Source: an uncultured Clostridia bacterium | GTDB taxonomy: Bacteria; Bacillota; Clostridia; Oscillospirales; CAG-272 | Direction: 5' to 3' | NCBI GenBank assembly: GCA_947630015.1 | Contig: CANRFY010000008.1 | Coordinates: 1 to 64,000 of the forward strand | DNA: 64,000 nucleotides | Shown here: positions 7,828-16,438 of the stretch, in pieces | Layout of the letters: each line of letters begins with the position of its first letter | Numbering within the stretch: the stretch's first letter is position 1 | Notes under the pieces: generated by a model | What the model was told of the DNA's origin: nothing | Databases searched by the model: none | The model's input: only the letters and a program-made list of their open reading frames with translations | Program-made: the position numbers and the translations under genes

Positions 7828-7870
7828 GCAAATTTTTCATTAAAAATCAGGCTTATCGCGCCTTTTCCTG

Positions 7871-7899
7871 TTGACAAAGGGATTATTTCAATATATAAT
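7871..7899 (+). promoter_or_regulatory. Consensus sigma-A promoter of tig
   Basis: TTGACA (7871-7876), a 17-bp spacer and TATAAT (7894-7899). Both hexamers match consensus perfectly, as expected for a highly expressed chaperone. Confidence 0.9.
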
Positions 7900-7948
7900 A
7901 TCAAGGCTGTATCCGTACTTACGTATAAACTTGGAGGATTAACATACA

Positions 7949-9277
7949 ATGGAACTTATCAAAACAGAAAAGCTCGAACACAGCCGTCACGAGCTGCAAT
8001 TCAAAATTGCTCACGACGAGTTTGAAGCCGCCTGCTCCCGCGCCTACAATCAGAACAAGGGCAGCATAAATGTTCCCGGCTTCCGCCGCGGCAAGGCTCC
8101 CCGCGCCATCATCGAAAAAATGTACGGCAAGGGCGTTTTCTACGACGACGCGCTCAACGACATAATGCCCGCGAATTATGACGCGGCTGTCAAGGAATCC
8201 GGCATATCGCCCGTTGCGCAGCCCGAGATCGACATCGTTTCGATCGAGGATGACGGCGTGACAGTAAAAGCTGTCGTATATGTGACGCCCGAGGTCAAGA
8301 TCGAAGGCTATCGCGGCATCGAGGCTAAAAAGACGAAGGTTTCCGTCACCGACGACGAAGTCGATCACGAGATAGATCATGTCCGCGAGCATAACGCGCG
8401 CGAGATCGAGATCACGGATCGTCCCGCCGAAAACGGCGACACTGCCAACATCGATTACGAGGGCTTCTGCGACGGCGTCGCATTCGACGGCGGCAAGGAT
8501 ACGGGTCACGATCTTAAGCTCGGCTCCGGCAGCTTCATTCCCGGGTTCGAGGAGCAGGTCGCGGGCCATTCTGTCGGCGACGAATTCGATGTGAACGTCA
8601 CGTTCCCGACGGAATACCACGCAGAGGATCTCGCCGGCAAAGAGGCAGTGTTCAAGTGCAAGCTCAACGCTATCAAGCACGACGAGCTTCCCGAGCTTGA
8701 CGACGAGTTCGCGAAGGACGTCTCCGACTTCGATACGCTCGCCGAATACCGCGAGGATATGAAGAAGAAGATCGCGGAGCGCAAGGAAAAATCCGCCGAC
8801 GCCGAGGTCGAGGAGCAGCTCATCGATTATCTCGTTGAGCATATCGACGCCGACATCCCCGATCCGATGTACGACACCGAGGCCGAGAACATCGTGCGCG
8901 ACTACGATATGCGTCTGCGCAGCCAGGGACTCGATCTCTCCACATATTTGAAATATACGGGTCAGACGCTCGATTCGATGCGCGAGCAGGTGCGTCCGTC
9001 CGCGATACGTCAGGTCAAGACGCGTCTCGTGCTTGCCGAGATCGCAAAGCTCGAGAACATCGAGGTGACGCCCGAACAGGTCGAGGCCGAATTCGCCCGC
9101 ATGGCGGAATCGTATCAGATGGAGGTCGATAAGATAAAGGAGGTCGTCGCGGCCGCCGATATTGAAAGCGATCTGCGTCTCAAGGCAGCGGTCGATCTTG
9201 TTAAATCGGCAGCCGTGATCACGGAGCATGAGCCGGAGGCTCACGAGCATGACCACGATCACGCTCACGAGGACTGA
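7949..9277 (+). CDS. tig: Trigger factor
   Basis: A 442-aa ribosome-associated chaperone and peptidyl-prolyl isomerase. The N-terminal ribosome-binding signature is NVPGFRRGKAPR (about residues 39-50). The FKBP-like domain follows (about 155-240), with DTANIDYEGF and PGFEEQVAGHSVGDEF. The helical C-terminal domain runs to about 425. The last 15 residues form an unusual His/Glu/Asp tail (HEHDHDHAHED). GGAGG precedes the ATG by 8 nt. The gene is monocistronic, upstream of clpP and clpX, the standard tig-clpP-clpX order. Confidence 0.97.
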   Translation: MELIKTEKLEHSRHELQFKIAHDEFEAACSRAYNQNKGSINVPGFRRGKAPRAIIEKMYGKGVFYDDALNDIMPANYDAAVKESGISPVAQPEIDIVSIEDDGVTVKAVVYVTPEVKIEGYRGIEAKKTKVSVTDDEVDHEIDHVREHNAREIEITDRPAENGDTANIDYEGFCDGVAFDGGKDTGHDLKLGSGSFIPGFEEQVAGHSVGDEFDVNVTFPTEYHAEDLAGKEAVFKCKLNAIKHDELPELDDEFAKDVSDFDTLAEYREDMKKKIAERKEKSADAEVEEQLIDYLVEHIDADIPDPMYDTEAENIVRDYDMRLRSQGLDLSTYLKYTGQTLDSMREQVRPSAIRQVKTRLVLAEIAKLENIEVTPEQVEAEFARMAESYQMEVDKIKEVVAAADIESDLRLKAAVDLVKSAAVITEHEPEAHEHDHDHAHED

Positions 9278-9303
9278 TCGGCGGTGCAAGCGAATCAATA
9301 ATT

Positions 9304-9335
9304 CGACCGCCGCCGACATGGCGGCGGTCGTCTTT
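9304..9335 (+). terminator. Intrinsic terminator of tig
   Basis: Perfect 11-bp stem CGACCGCCGCC/GGCGGCGGTCG with a GACAT loop and a TCTTT tail. Confidence 0.85.
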
Positions 9336-9354
9336 GATAAAAAAGTTCACTCGT

Positions 9355-9390
9355 TTATATATAACCGCGCCGAACGCGGTATATAATAAT
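9355..9390 (+). promoter_or_regulatory. Dyad element overlapping the probable clpP promoter
   Basis: TATATAACCGCG and CGCGGTATATA form an imperfect inverted repeat (one extra A) around CCGAA. The right arm contains TATAAT (9382-9387), a likely -10. No good -35 is seen 17 bp upstream, so this may be an activator- or repressor-dependent promoter. No CtsR box is present. The identity of the binding protein is not known. Confidence 0.45.
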
Positions 9391-9449
9391 ACGGTGCCGC
9401 GCCCGCGGCGCCGCCAAACATATTAAATTATATAATCGGAGGTCATAAA

Positions 9450-10034
9450 ATGCCACTCGTTCCAACAGTTATCGAACAGACGAACCGCGGTGAGCGCGCC
9501 TATGATATTTATTCGCGTCTGCTCAACGACAGAATCGTATTCCTCGCCGACGAGGTCAACGACGTCACGGCGTCGCTCGTCGTAGCGCAGCTCCTCTTCC
9601 TCGAGGCGCAGGACCCTGACAAGGACATCGCGCTTTATATCAACTCCCCCGGCGGCTCCGTATCTGCGGGCTTTGCAATTTACGATACGATGAATTTCAT
9701 CAAATGCGACGTGTCGACGATCTGCGTCGGCATGGCGGCGAGCATGGGCGCGTTCCTGCTCTCGTCCGGCGCGAAGGGAAAGCGCATCGCGCTCCCCAAC
9801 AGCGAGATCATGATCCATCAGCCGCTCGGCGGTATGCAGGGTCAGGCGTCCGACATCAAAATCCACGCCGATCACATTTTAAAAACGCGCGAGCGTCTGA
9901 ACACGATCCTTGCGGCCAACACGGGCAAGGATCTGGCGACGATCGCGGCCGCGACCGAGCGCGACAATTTCCTGTCGGCTGAAGAAGCGATGCAGTTCGG
10001 TCTCATCGATAAAGTTTACGACAAGCGCGTCTGA
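9450..10034 (+). CDS. clpP: ATP-dependent Clp protease proteolytic subunit
   Basis: A 194-aa ClpP serine protease subunit, which forms the tetradecameric barrel used by ClpX and ClpC. The catalytic serine is S98 in GMAASMGAF and the histidine is H123 in MIHQPLGG, matching the E. coli positions closely; an aspartate follows in the AANTGKD region. The N-terminus [10 protein letters not shown] is typical of the family. GGAGG lies 7 nt upstream of the ATG. clpX follows after 12 nt. Both of its unfoldase partners are present in the window, ClpX here and ClpC at 35.4-37.9 kb. Confidence 0.98.
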   Translation: MPLVPTVIEQTNRGERAYDIYSRLLNDRIVFLADEVNDVTASLVVAQLLFLEAQDPDKDIALYINSPGGSVSAGFAIYDTMNFIKCDVSTICVGMAASMGAFLLSSGAKGKRIALPNSEIMIHQPLGGMQGQASDIKIHADHILKTRERLNTILAANTGKDLATIAAATERDNFLSAEEAMQFGLIDKVYDKRV

Positions 10035-10046
10035 CGGGGATACGGA

Positions 10047-11309
10047 ATGCCACAGAAAAGCGATAACAGTTCGCGTCCGACGCGCAGATGCGCGTTCTGC
10101 GGACGCACAGAGCATCAGGTGCTGTACCTCATCCCATCCCCGACCGGCATCTACATCTGCGACAACTGCGTAGAGGTCTGCAACGACATAATCGACGAGC
10201 ATATGAGCAAGAGCGCGCCGTCCGGCGCGGGATTATCGCTCGAAACGCTGCCTAAACCGCAGCAGATCAAGGCGACGCTCGACGAATACGTGATCGGTCA
10301 GGACGCGGCGAAGCGCACGCTGTCCGTCGCCGTTTACAATCACTACAAGCGCATTCTCAACCGCGAGTCGAAGTCGTCGCGCGGCGACGACGATTACGTC
10401 GAGATTCAGAAGTCGAACGTGCTTCTTCTCGGTCCGACCGGCGTCGGCAAGACGTATCTTGCGCAGACGCTCGCAAAAACGCTCGAGGTTCCGTTCGCCA
10501 TCGCAGACGCGACGACGCTGACCGAGGCGGGTTATGTCGGCGAGGATGTCGAAAACATCCTGCTCCGGCTCATACAGGCGGCCGATTACGACGTCGAGCG
10601 GGCGGAACACGGCATAATCTACATCGACGAGATCGACAAAATATCGCGTCGGAGCGAGAACAGATCGATCACGCGCGACGTATCGGGCGAGGGCGTTCAG
10701 CAGGCGCTTTTAAAGATACTCGAAGGCACCGTATCGAACGTACCGCCGCAGGGCGGGCGCAAGCATCCGAATCAGGAGTTCATCGAGATCAACACCGAAA
10801 ACATCCTCTTCATCTGCGGCGGCGCGTTCGACGGCTTATCCGATATAATCGAGCGCAGGCTCGGAGCCGGCACAATCGGCTTTGACGGCGAGGTAAAAAG
10901 TAAAAAGGATAAGCACGACATCGGCGTATTCCGCGAGGTGACGCCGCACGACATCGTCAAATACGGATTGATTCCCGAGCTTGTCGGGCGTCTGCCCGTC
11001 ATGGTATCGCTCGACGCGCTCGACGAAGCAGCGCTCGTGCGGATTCTCTCCGAGCCGAAAAACTGCCTCACAAAGCAGTATGCTAAACTGCTCGAGCTTG
11101 ACGGGATCGAGCTTAAATTCGAGGACGGCGCGCTCCGCGCGGCCGCGTCGCTTGCGCTCGAACGCAATATCGGCGCGCGCGGTCTGCGCTCCATTCTCGA
11201 ATCCGTGATGGAGCCGATCATGTACGACGCGCCGTCTAAAAGCGGCATCCGCTCCGTCACCGTGACCGAGGACGTTATGCGCGGCGCCGCCGACGCTATA
11301 TATGCGTAG
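10047..11309 (+). CDS. clpX: ATP-dependent Clp protease ATP-binding subunit ClpX
   Basis: A 420-aa AAA+ unfoldase that feeds substrates to ClpP. The N-terminal C4 zinc-binding domain is intact (CAFCG and CDNCVEVC, residues 15-45). The Walker A is GPTGVGKT (about 130-137) and the Walker B is [10 protein letters not shown]. The ClpP-binding IGF-type loop appears as TIGFDGE, and the sensor-2 GARGLR is present. It is in an operon with clpP. The coding region ends 10 nt before the HR repeat at 11.3 kb, whose palindrome probably terminates the transcript. Confidence 0.98.
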   Translation: MPQKSDNSSRPTRRCAFCGRTEHQVLYLIPSPTGIYICDNCVEVCNDIIDEHMSKSAPSGAGLSLETLPKPQQIKATLDEYVIGQDAAKRTLSVAVYNHYKRILNRESKSSRGDDDYVEIQKSNVLLLGPTGVGKTYLAQTLAKTLEVPFAIADATTLTEAGYVGEDVENILLRLIQAADYDVERAEHGIIYIDEIDKISRRSENRSITRDVSGEGVQQALLKILEGTVSNVPPQGGRKHPNQEFIEINTENILFICGGAFDGLSDIIERRLGAGTIGFDGEVKSKKDKHDIGVFREVTPHDIVKYGLIPELVGRLPVMVSLDALDEAALVRILSEPKNCLTKQYAKLLELDGIELKFEDGALRAAASLALERNIGARGLRSILESVMEPIMYDAPSKSGIRSVTVTEDVMRGAADAIYA

Positions 11310-11318
11310 ATTTATTAT

Positions 11319-11562
11319 ATTCGGGGCGCTGCCCCGAACCCCGCTTAAGGAAACTTTTTGAAAAAAGTTTCCTTAAGAATCTTTCAAAAACTTTTATTAC
11401 AGGTGTTATGGGGCGAATGTGTCAGACTCTGCGCTGCGCGTTCGTGCGATCGCGAAGTAGTCGCGCGGAGCGCGAACACCGATGGTTTAGAGCGAATGTG
11501 TCAGACTCTGCGCTGCGCGTTCGTGCGATGACGAAGTAGTCGCGCGGGACGCGGACACCGAT
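11319..11562 (+). repeat. HR dispersed hairpin repeat, copy 2, with a duplicated 71-bp tail
   Basis: The modules, in order, are GGGGCGCTGCCCC (11323-11335), a palindrome with 16-bp arms (11344-11377), an AAGAATC...ATTACAGG spacer, then two direct copies of a 71-bp tail (11413-11483 and 11492-11562) separated by 8 bp. The tail starts GCGAATGTGTCAG and ends ACACCGAT. The palindrome follows clpX and could act as its terminator. There are no coding features in 11310-11632. Confidence 0.85.
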
Positions 11563-11598
11563 TTTGCGGGTTTATGCGAGGGCGATGCAGTCAAAGCA

Positions 11599-11635
11599 AA
11601 AAATGAGCGGAAGCGTTTGCTTCCGCTCATTTTTA
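11599..11635 (-). terminator. Intrinsic terminator of potABCD
   Basis: ATGAGCGGAAGC/GCTTCCGCTCAT, a perfect 12-bp stem with a 4-nt loop. A tracts on its left become the U tail on the minus strand; a T tail on the right may also stop plus-strand reading. Confidence 0.85.
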
Positions 11636-12859
11636 ATACCAGCGCGCGCGGCGCTTTTTTACTATGACGACCGCCGCGACAGCAGCCGCGATCGATACTG
11701 CGAGCAGACCCGCGACGACATAGACGTGAGTCGGCATACCGCCCGTGATCTTCAATTCCTCCCAGAGCGAATTTATCATCTCAAGCGTTCCCTCGTCGAG
11801 ATTGCGGTACGCGTATGTGTTCAATTCCTCGGCGAAGTTGAAGCCCTCGGGATAAAGTATCTCCATCGCCTCCGGCCCCATGTCCTCGATATAGCCCTCA
11901 TCCTCGAATACGAGCGAATTCGGCGACGCGTAATATATATATTCCGCGTTCGCTATCGCGATCTCGGGCGAAAGCATGAAATTGATGAACAGCGCCGCAG
12001 TTTCGGGGTTCTGGCTCCCCTTCGGGATGCACATCGCGTCCACGAACACGTTCGTCCGCTCGGGATAATAGAAGCCGAGGTCCTCGTTGATATCGAGCAT
12101 CGTGAAGTAGTCGCCGGCGTAATATGCGGCGACGGCGGCCTCGCCAGATTCCATCTTATTATATATCTCGTCCATGACGTAGCTCTGGATGAGCGATTTC
12201 TGTTCGAGCAGTTTTTCCTGCGCCGACACCCAGTCGGCGCGTTCGGTCGAGTTGACGTCGAGTCCGAGCATATACTGTACTGTCGCGAAGCCGTCGCGGG
12301 AATTGTTGAACTGCAATATCTTCCCCGCGTATTTTTCGTTCCACATAAGCTCCCAGCCGCCGATATCGGCCTCATCCACCATCGTCGTGTTGTATATCAC
12401 GCCGATGCGGCCGTAAGTATACGGCACCGAATAGATGTCGTCGGGATCGTAGAACAGTCCGCGGTAGTCCTCGCCGATATAGTCGTAATAGCATTCTGCG
12501 CCGTATTTTTCGCAGACGGCCTCGAGATTGATCGGAGCGAGCAGATCTTCCTTTATCATACGCTCGATCATATAATCGGAGGGGACGATGACGTCGTAAT
12601 TCGACGTGCCGCTGCTTATCTTGGCGTACATATCCTCATTTGACGGATACGTCGTATAATGGACCTTCATACGCTTCCCCGTCAGCTCTTCATAGTACGC
12701 CTCGAACTCCTTTGTGACGTTCAGCGAATCCTCGCTGCCGTCGGAGATGTACTCGCCCCAGTTATAGACGTAGAGATGCTCCGTTTCCCCGCCCGAGCAG
12801 GAGAACATCCAGAGCGCCGCGAAGACAAGGATCAGTGCGAAAACGATGTATTTTCTCAT
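11633..12859 (-). CDS. potD: Spermidine/putrescine ABC transporter substrate-binding lipoprotein with C-terminal anchor
   Basis: A 408-aa periplasmic-type binding protein for polyamines. It has an N-terminal signal helix with a cysteine in FSCSGG (about residue 21) as the probable lipidation site. The mature domain opens with LYVYNWGEYISDG, the hallmark of PotD/PotF-type proteins, and continues YDVIVPSDYMIERM. Unusually, the end of the protein is a second hydrophobic helix (about 377-400) followed by KKRRARWY, so it may be anchored at both ends. Its ATG overlaps the potC stop (ATGA). It is the last gene of potABCD. Confidence 0.93.
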   Translation of the reverse strand: MRKYIVFALILVFAALWMFSCSGGETEHLYVYNWGEYISDGSEDSLNVTKEFEAYYEELTGKRMKVHYTTYPSNEDMYAKISSGTSNYDVIVPSDYMIERMIKEDLLAPINLEAVCEKYGAECYYDYIGEDYRGLFYDPDDIYSVPYTYGRIGVIYNTTMVDEADIGGWELMWNEKYAGKILQFNNSRDGFATVQYMLGLDVNSTERADWVSAQEKLLEQKSLIQSYVMDEIYNKMESGEAAVAAYYAGDYFTMLDINEDLGFYYPERTNVFVDAMCIPKGSQNPETAALFINFMLSPEIAIANAEYIYYASPNSLVFEDEGYIEDMGPEAMEILYPEGFNFAEELNTYAYRNLDEGTLEMINSLWEELKITGGMPTHVYVVAGLLAVSIAAAVAAVVIVKKRRARWY

Positions 12860-13722
12860 TTCGCCACGCCCCCTTCCTTGCCGCGCATGAGGAACATACG
12901 GCGTTTTTTATCGGCGCCGTCCTTCTTCTTCTTTTTCGGCTCGCCGGAGCTGTCGCTTGCGTTTGATATGACGAGCAGCAGAAGCACCGCCGCGAAGATG
13001 AGCGTCGACAGCGCGTAGATATCGGGCTTGACGCTTTTCTTTATCATCGAGTAGATGTGGATCGTCAGCGTTTCATAGCTCGATCCGCTCGTGAAATTGC
13101 TTATGACGAAATCGTCGAACGACAGCGTGAACGCCATTATGAGTCCCGTCACGACGCCCGGCATTATGAACGGAAGCTCGACCTTGAAAAACGACTGCCA
13201 CGGCGTGCATCCGAGATCAAGCGCTGCCTCAGGGATATTCTTGTCCATCTGCTTCAGCTTCGGCAGCACGGACAGTATCACATACGGCAGATTGAACGTG
13301 ACGTGCGCGATCAGAAGCGTCCAGAACGAGAGATACGATTCGAGTCCGAGCAGCGTGCCGACGAAGACGAACACAAGCATGAGCGAAATACCGGTTACGA
13401 TATCGGGGTTCATCATCGGTATGTTCGTCACCGACATGACGGCGCCGCGCAGAAAGCGGTTCCTCATCCTGTCGATGCCGACGGCGGCAAGCGTGCCTAT
13501 GACCGTCGATGCGATCGCGGACGAAACCGACAGCACGAGCGTGTTTTTGAGCGCCTCGAGCGTCGCAGAATCGCGGAACATCTCGCGGTACCAGCGGAGC
13601 GAAAAGCCGAGGAATTCCGTCGTCGACTCGCCCGAGTTGAACGAGATGAGTATCATCACCGCTATCGGCGAATAAAGGAAAATGAATACGAGGATGAGAT
13701 AAAGTCTGGAGAGCGTTTTCAT
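12856..13722 (-). CDS. potC: Polyamine ABC transporter permease PotC
   Basis: A 288-aa inner-membrane permease with six predicted helices. The EAA loop that contacts PotA reads EAALDLGCTPWQSFFKVELP (about residues 165-184). The N-terminus LYLILVFIFLYSPIAVMI is typical of PotC/PotI. The C-terminus carries an unusual highly basic extension of about 30 residues (KKKKKDGADKKRR) after the last helix, presumably cytoplasmic. It overlaps potB and potD by 4 nt each (ATGA). It pairs with PotB to form the channel. Confidence 0.93.
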   Translation of the reverse strand: MKTLSRLYLILVFIFLYSPIAVMILISFNSGESTTEFLGFSLRWYREMFRDSATLEALKNTLVLSVSSAIASTVIGTLAAVGIDRMRNRFLRGAVMSVTNIPMMNPDIVTGISLMLVFVFVGTLLGLESYLSFWTLLIAHVTFNLPYVILSVLPKLKQMDKNIPEAALDLGCTPWQSFFKVELPFIMPGVVTGLIMAFTLSFDDFVISNFTSGSSYETLTIHIYSMIKKSVKPDIYALSTLIFAAVLLLLVISNASDSSGEPKKKKKDGADKKRRMFLMRGKEGGVAK

Positions 13723-14564
13723 TTGATGCGTCTGCCTCCTTCATCCTCTGCGTCGGAATAGTGGTTCATGACCGCCATCGACAGAAGTATCAGTATCATG
13801 AGGACGAGCGAGAGCGCCGCGCCGAAGTGATAGTTGATCGCGGTGCCGACGAAATAGCTCTCGATCGTATCGCCAATGAGCTGGAATGTGCCGCCGCCGA
13901 GCTTTTGGGAAATATAGAACGTCGAGATCGACGGCACGAACACCATCGTTATGCCGGATACGACGCCCGAGAGCGACATCGGCATGACGACGCGCGTCAT
14001 GACGTGCCAGCCGCTGCATCCGAGATCGGCCGCGGCCTCGAGCAGCTTCGGATCGATGCCGGACATGACGGTGTATATCGGCAGTATCATATACGGCAGA
14101 TAGCAGAACACCATACCGACGACGACGGCGGCCGGCGTATTGATCATATGAACGGGATCGAGTCCGACGGCCTTGAACATCGAATTGATGATGCCGGTGT
14201 CCTCGAGTATCGTCATCCACGAATACGTCGTGATGAGGAAGTTCATCCACAGCGGGATCATGATGAGCAGCACCATCACGCGCTGCCACTTTTCGCGCAT
14301 ACGCGAGAAAATGAACGCGAGCGGATACGCGATCACAAGGCAGATCACAGTCGAGATCAGCGCGAGGCAGAGCGAATTGACGAAGATCAATACATAGTTC
14401 GACGTGAACAGGCGCTCGATATTTTCGGTCGTGAACGCCCCGTCAAGATCGGTGAACGAATAGTAAACGACGAAGATAAGCGGAGCGATTATGAACAGCA
14501 CGCTCCATACGATATGGGGAGCAGCGGCTGCGCGCTGCATAAAACTGCGCTTCATTTTATTCAT
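13719..14564 (-). CDS. potB: Polyamine ABC transporter permease PotB
   Basis: A 281-aa permease with six predicted helices. The EAA loop is [20 protein letters not shown], and the N-terminal [21 protein letters not shown] fits the PotB/PotH branch. The start is uncertain. ATG at 14564 overlaps the potA stop region (ATGAATAA) but has GGAGG only 3 nt away; ATG at 14555 has 12-nt spacing; a TTG at 14579 is also in frame. It is coupled to potA on the upstream side and potC downstream. Confidence 0.92.
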   Translation of the reverse strand: MNKMKRSFMQRAAAAPHIVWSVLFIIAPLIFVVYYSFTDLDGAFTTENIERLFTSNYVLIFVNSLCLALISTVICLVIAYPLAFIFSRMREKWQRVMVLLIMIPLWMNFLITTYSWMTILEDTGIINSMFKAVGLDPVHMINTPAAVVVGMVFCYLPYMILPIYTVMSGIDPKLLEAAADLGCSGWHVMTRVVMPMSLSGVVSGITMVFVPSISTFYISQKLGGGTFQLIGDTIESYFVGTAINYHFGAALSLVLMILILLSMAVMNHYSDAEDEGGRRIK

Positions 14565-15681
14565 CGACCTCCGCGTCAACCTCGGAGAGCTGTTCGAGTT
14601 CGTCTGAGAACGACGAGTAATCGCCGAACATATCCGAATATTCGGATTTCTTCATTATATGGATGGCGTCGGGTTCGATATAGGCGCCGATAACGGCGTC
14701 TGGCGCGACGTAATCCGTCGTCTGGATCATCCATTTGAAGCCGTCGATGTCGACGATGACCTCGTAATGGACGCCCTTGAACGTCACGGACGTGACCTTG
14801 CCGGTGAGCATACCCTTGTCCGCGTCGACGACGTCGACGTCCTCGGGACGCACGACGACGTCCACGGGTTCGTTTTTGTCAAAGCCGGAATCGACGCAGT
14901 CGAACGTATGACCGGCGAATTTCACGCGCTTGTCCTCGAGCATTACGCCGTCGATGATGTTCGACTCGCCGATGAAATCGGCGACGTATGCGTTGGACGG
15001 CTCGTTGTATATATCGATCGGAGTGCCGACCTGCATGATGGAACCCTCGTTCATTACGACGACGGTATCCGACATGGAAAGCGCCTCCTCCTGATCGTGA
15101 GTGACATAGATGAACGTGATGCCGGTGCGCTTCTGCATATTCTTCAGCTCGTTCTGCATATCCTTGCGCAGCTTCAGATCGAGCGCGCCGAGCGGCTCGT
15201 CGAGCAGCAGTACGCGCGGATTATTGATGAGCGCGCGCGCGATCGCGACTCGCTGCTGCTGTCCGCCTGAAAGCGTCGCGACGCGGCGGCGTTCAAAGCC
15301 GCGCAGATTGACCATTTCGAGCATTTCCTTGACGCGGCGGGATATCTCATCCTCCGGCGTATGCGTCACGCGCAGTCCGAACGCGATATTCTCATATACG
15401 TTCAGGTGCGGGAAAAGCGCATATTTCTGAAACACCGTATTGATGTGGCGTTTATACGGCGGGGTATCGTTGATCTTTTTCCCGTCGAAATACACCTCGC
15501 CTTCATCGGGCGTTTCAAATCCGCCTATGATGCGGAGCGTCGTCGTCTTTCCGCAGCCCGACGGCCCGAGCAGCGTTATGAACTCGTCCTCGTATATGTC
15601 GAGCGAGATCCCGTCGAGTACGACGTCGCCGTCAAACGACTTCTTAATGCCGCGCAGTTCAATAATCTTCTTTCCGTTCAT
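14557..15681 (-). CDS. potA: Polyamine ABC transporter ATP-binding protein PotA
   Basis: A 374-aa ATPase that drives polyamine import. Walker [10 protein letters not shown] (about residues 38-46), Q-loop [10 protein letters not shown], signature [15 protein letters not shown], Walker B VLLLDEP and the switch histidine in YVTHDQEE are all present. A C-terminal TOBE-type domain follows, with [13 protein letters not shown]. The immediate Shine-Dalgarno is weak (AAAGAG abuts the ATG), and the start codon lies 4 nt after the stop codon of an upstream 31-codon ORF. Translation may therefore depend on ribosomes ending that ORF. Confidence 0.95.
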   Translation of the reverse strand: MNGKKIIELRGIKKSFDGDVVLDGISLDIYEDEFITLLGPSGCGKTTTLRIIGGFETPDEGEVYFDGKKINDTPPYKRHINTVFQKYALFPHLNVYENIAFGLRVTHTPEDEISRRVKEMLEMVNLRGFERRRVATLSGGQQQRVAIARALINNPRVLLLDEPLGALDLKLRKDMQNELKNMQKRTGITFIYVTHDQEEALSMSDTVVVMNEGSIMQVGTPIDIYNEPSNAYVADFIGESNIIDGVMLEDKRVKFAGHTFDCVDSGFDKNEPVDVVVRPEDVDVVDADKGMLTGKVTSVTFKGVHYEVIVDIDGFKWMIQTTDYVAPDAVIGAYIEPDAIHIMKKSEYSDMFGDYSSFSDELEQLSEVDAEVDE

Positions 15682-15861
15682 CTCTTTAGTCTGTCACCCG
15701 TGATTTCTTCCGGCGTGTTGCCACGCCGAAAACTCCCCTTTCGTTGTTTTGTGCGTCAGCATCGGACGCAATGCGCCGCATAAAAAAATCCCCCCGAAAC
15801 AAGACCGCACGCAATTACCTTACAGCAGCCCGTTCCCGGGCGGTTTTTTTATTTTCAGCTT
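15682..15861 (-). promoter_or_regulatory. potABCD 5' leader with mutually exclusive hairpins
   Basis: On the minus strand GCCCG (15841-15837) can pair with CGGGC (15832-15828) as a local hairpin. Alternatively AAAAAAACCGCCCG (15850-15837) can pair at long range with CGGGGGGATTTTTTT (15796-15782), with one bulge and one G-G mismatch. The second form would bury the GGGGGGA ribosome-binding site of the upstream ORF and resembles a terminator with seven U. The two cannot coexist. This looks like an attenuator or RNA switch, and I recognise no known riboswitch class. Confidence 0.45.
15686..15781 (-). CDS. 31-codon upstream ORF in the potABCD leader (candidate leader peptide)
   Basis: The ATG at 15781 follows GGGGGGA by about 7 nt (a T tract), a fair Shine-Dalgarno. 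The ORF encodes a 31-aa basic peptide that starts [13 protein letters not shown] and ends RRKKSRVTD. It stops at TAA 15688-15686, 4 nt before the potA ATG. Inside it is a 7-bp hairpin with a GCAA tetraloop (15711-15728). The close stop-start spacing and weak potA Shine-Dalgarno suggest coupling or stalling control. No homolog is known to me, and coding status is inferred. Confidence 0.5.
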   Translation of the reverse strand: MRRIASDADAQNNERGVFGVATRRKKSRVTD

Positions 15862-15907
15862 TAGCATATTGTATCAGATATATATTTGCTATGCAATAGC
15901 TAAAGCT
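15857..15907 (-). promoter_or_regulatory. potABCD promoter bracketed by an inverted repeat
   Basis: On the minus strand: TTGCAT (15896-15891), a 17-bp spacer and TACAAT (15873-15868). The arms AGCTTTAGC and GCTAAAGCT (15857-15865 and 15899-15907) lie on either side. They extend into a near-perfect 15/14-base inverted repeat that overlaps both the -35 and -10. The layout suggests a dimeric repressor bridging the two arms, or a DNA loop. The regulator is not identified. Confidence 0.65.
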
Positions 15908-15958
15908 AAAAAAATTCGACATTTTTTTCGGGTTTTTCGGTGCATCCTGCACACGTCG

Positions 15959-16438
15959 TCAGCGCGTATACGTCCGCGCGACGATAAGCGCCGTCGCAAA
16001 AACGAGCGGCATCGCGCCGCCCCTGCCCGTCAGGCACATATACATCGACGACGTCCATAAAAGCGCCGTTGCGGCGTCAGACGCGGCGCGCGCGATCCGC
16101 CACGACAGATACGGATCGTCCGTGAGCCATGATGCGATCGATTCGAGCGCGCGTTCGCCGTCCGAGGTCGGCAGCGGGAGCAGATTGAATATCGCAGCCC
16201 CCAAGCAGTACGCGCCAAGCTCGCCGCGAAAAATGAGCGCCGAGACGAGATTCGCCGCGGCGCCTCCGAGATAGACGAGCGCCGCGCGCGGATATGAGCC
16301 TGCCGCGTCGGCGTCGATATAAAATCCGCCGGCTCGCGCGCGCATCCCGCGCACGCGGACTCCGACGAAAAACGCCGCCGCGATATGGCCGAGTTCGTGT
16401 ATCATAATCGCCGCGGCAAGCAGCAAGAACTGTCTCAA
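15959..16438 (-). CDS. Short M50 intramembrane metalloprotease, SpoIVFB-like
   Basis: A 159-aa membrane protein of the site-2 protease family. The zinc site HELGH is at residues 14-18, and the third ligand is likely D93 in NLLPLPTSDG, which corresponds to the family NxxPxxxxDG motif. Four to five hydrophobic segments are predicted. It lacks the C-terminal CBS domain of B. subtilis SpoIVFB and is much shorter. The start is a TTG that overlaps the upstream gene's stop (TTGA). Its role in sporulation is plausible but inferred; a generic M50 protease is the alternative. Confidence 0.78.
   Translation of the reverse strand: MRQFLLLAAAIMIHELGHIAAAFFVGVRVRGMRARAGGFYIDADAAGSYPRAALVYLGGAAANLVSALIFRGELGAYCLGAAIFNLLPLPTSDGERALESIASWLTDDPYLSWRIARAASDAATALLWTSSMYMCLTGRGGAMPLVFATALIVARTYTR

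Noticed and set aside
11310..11632. Insertion-sequence remnant after clpX
   Set aside because: No transposase fragment or terminal inverted repeats with target duplications are seen; the region is explained by HR modules.
15828..15850. Plus-strand terminator GCCCG/CGGGC followed by seven T
   Set aside because: There is no plus-strand gene upstream for it to terminate. It fits better as the upstream arm of the potABCD leader on the minus strand.
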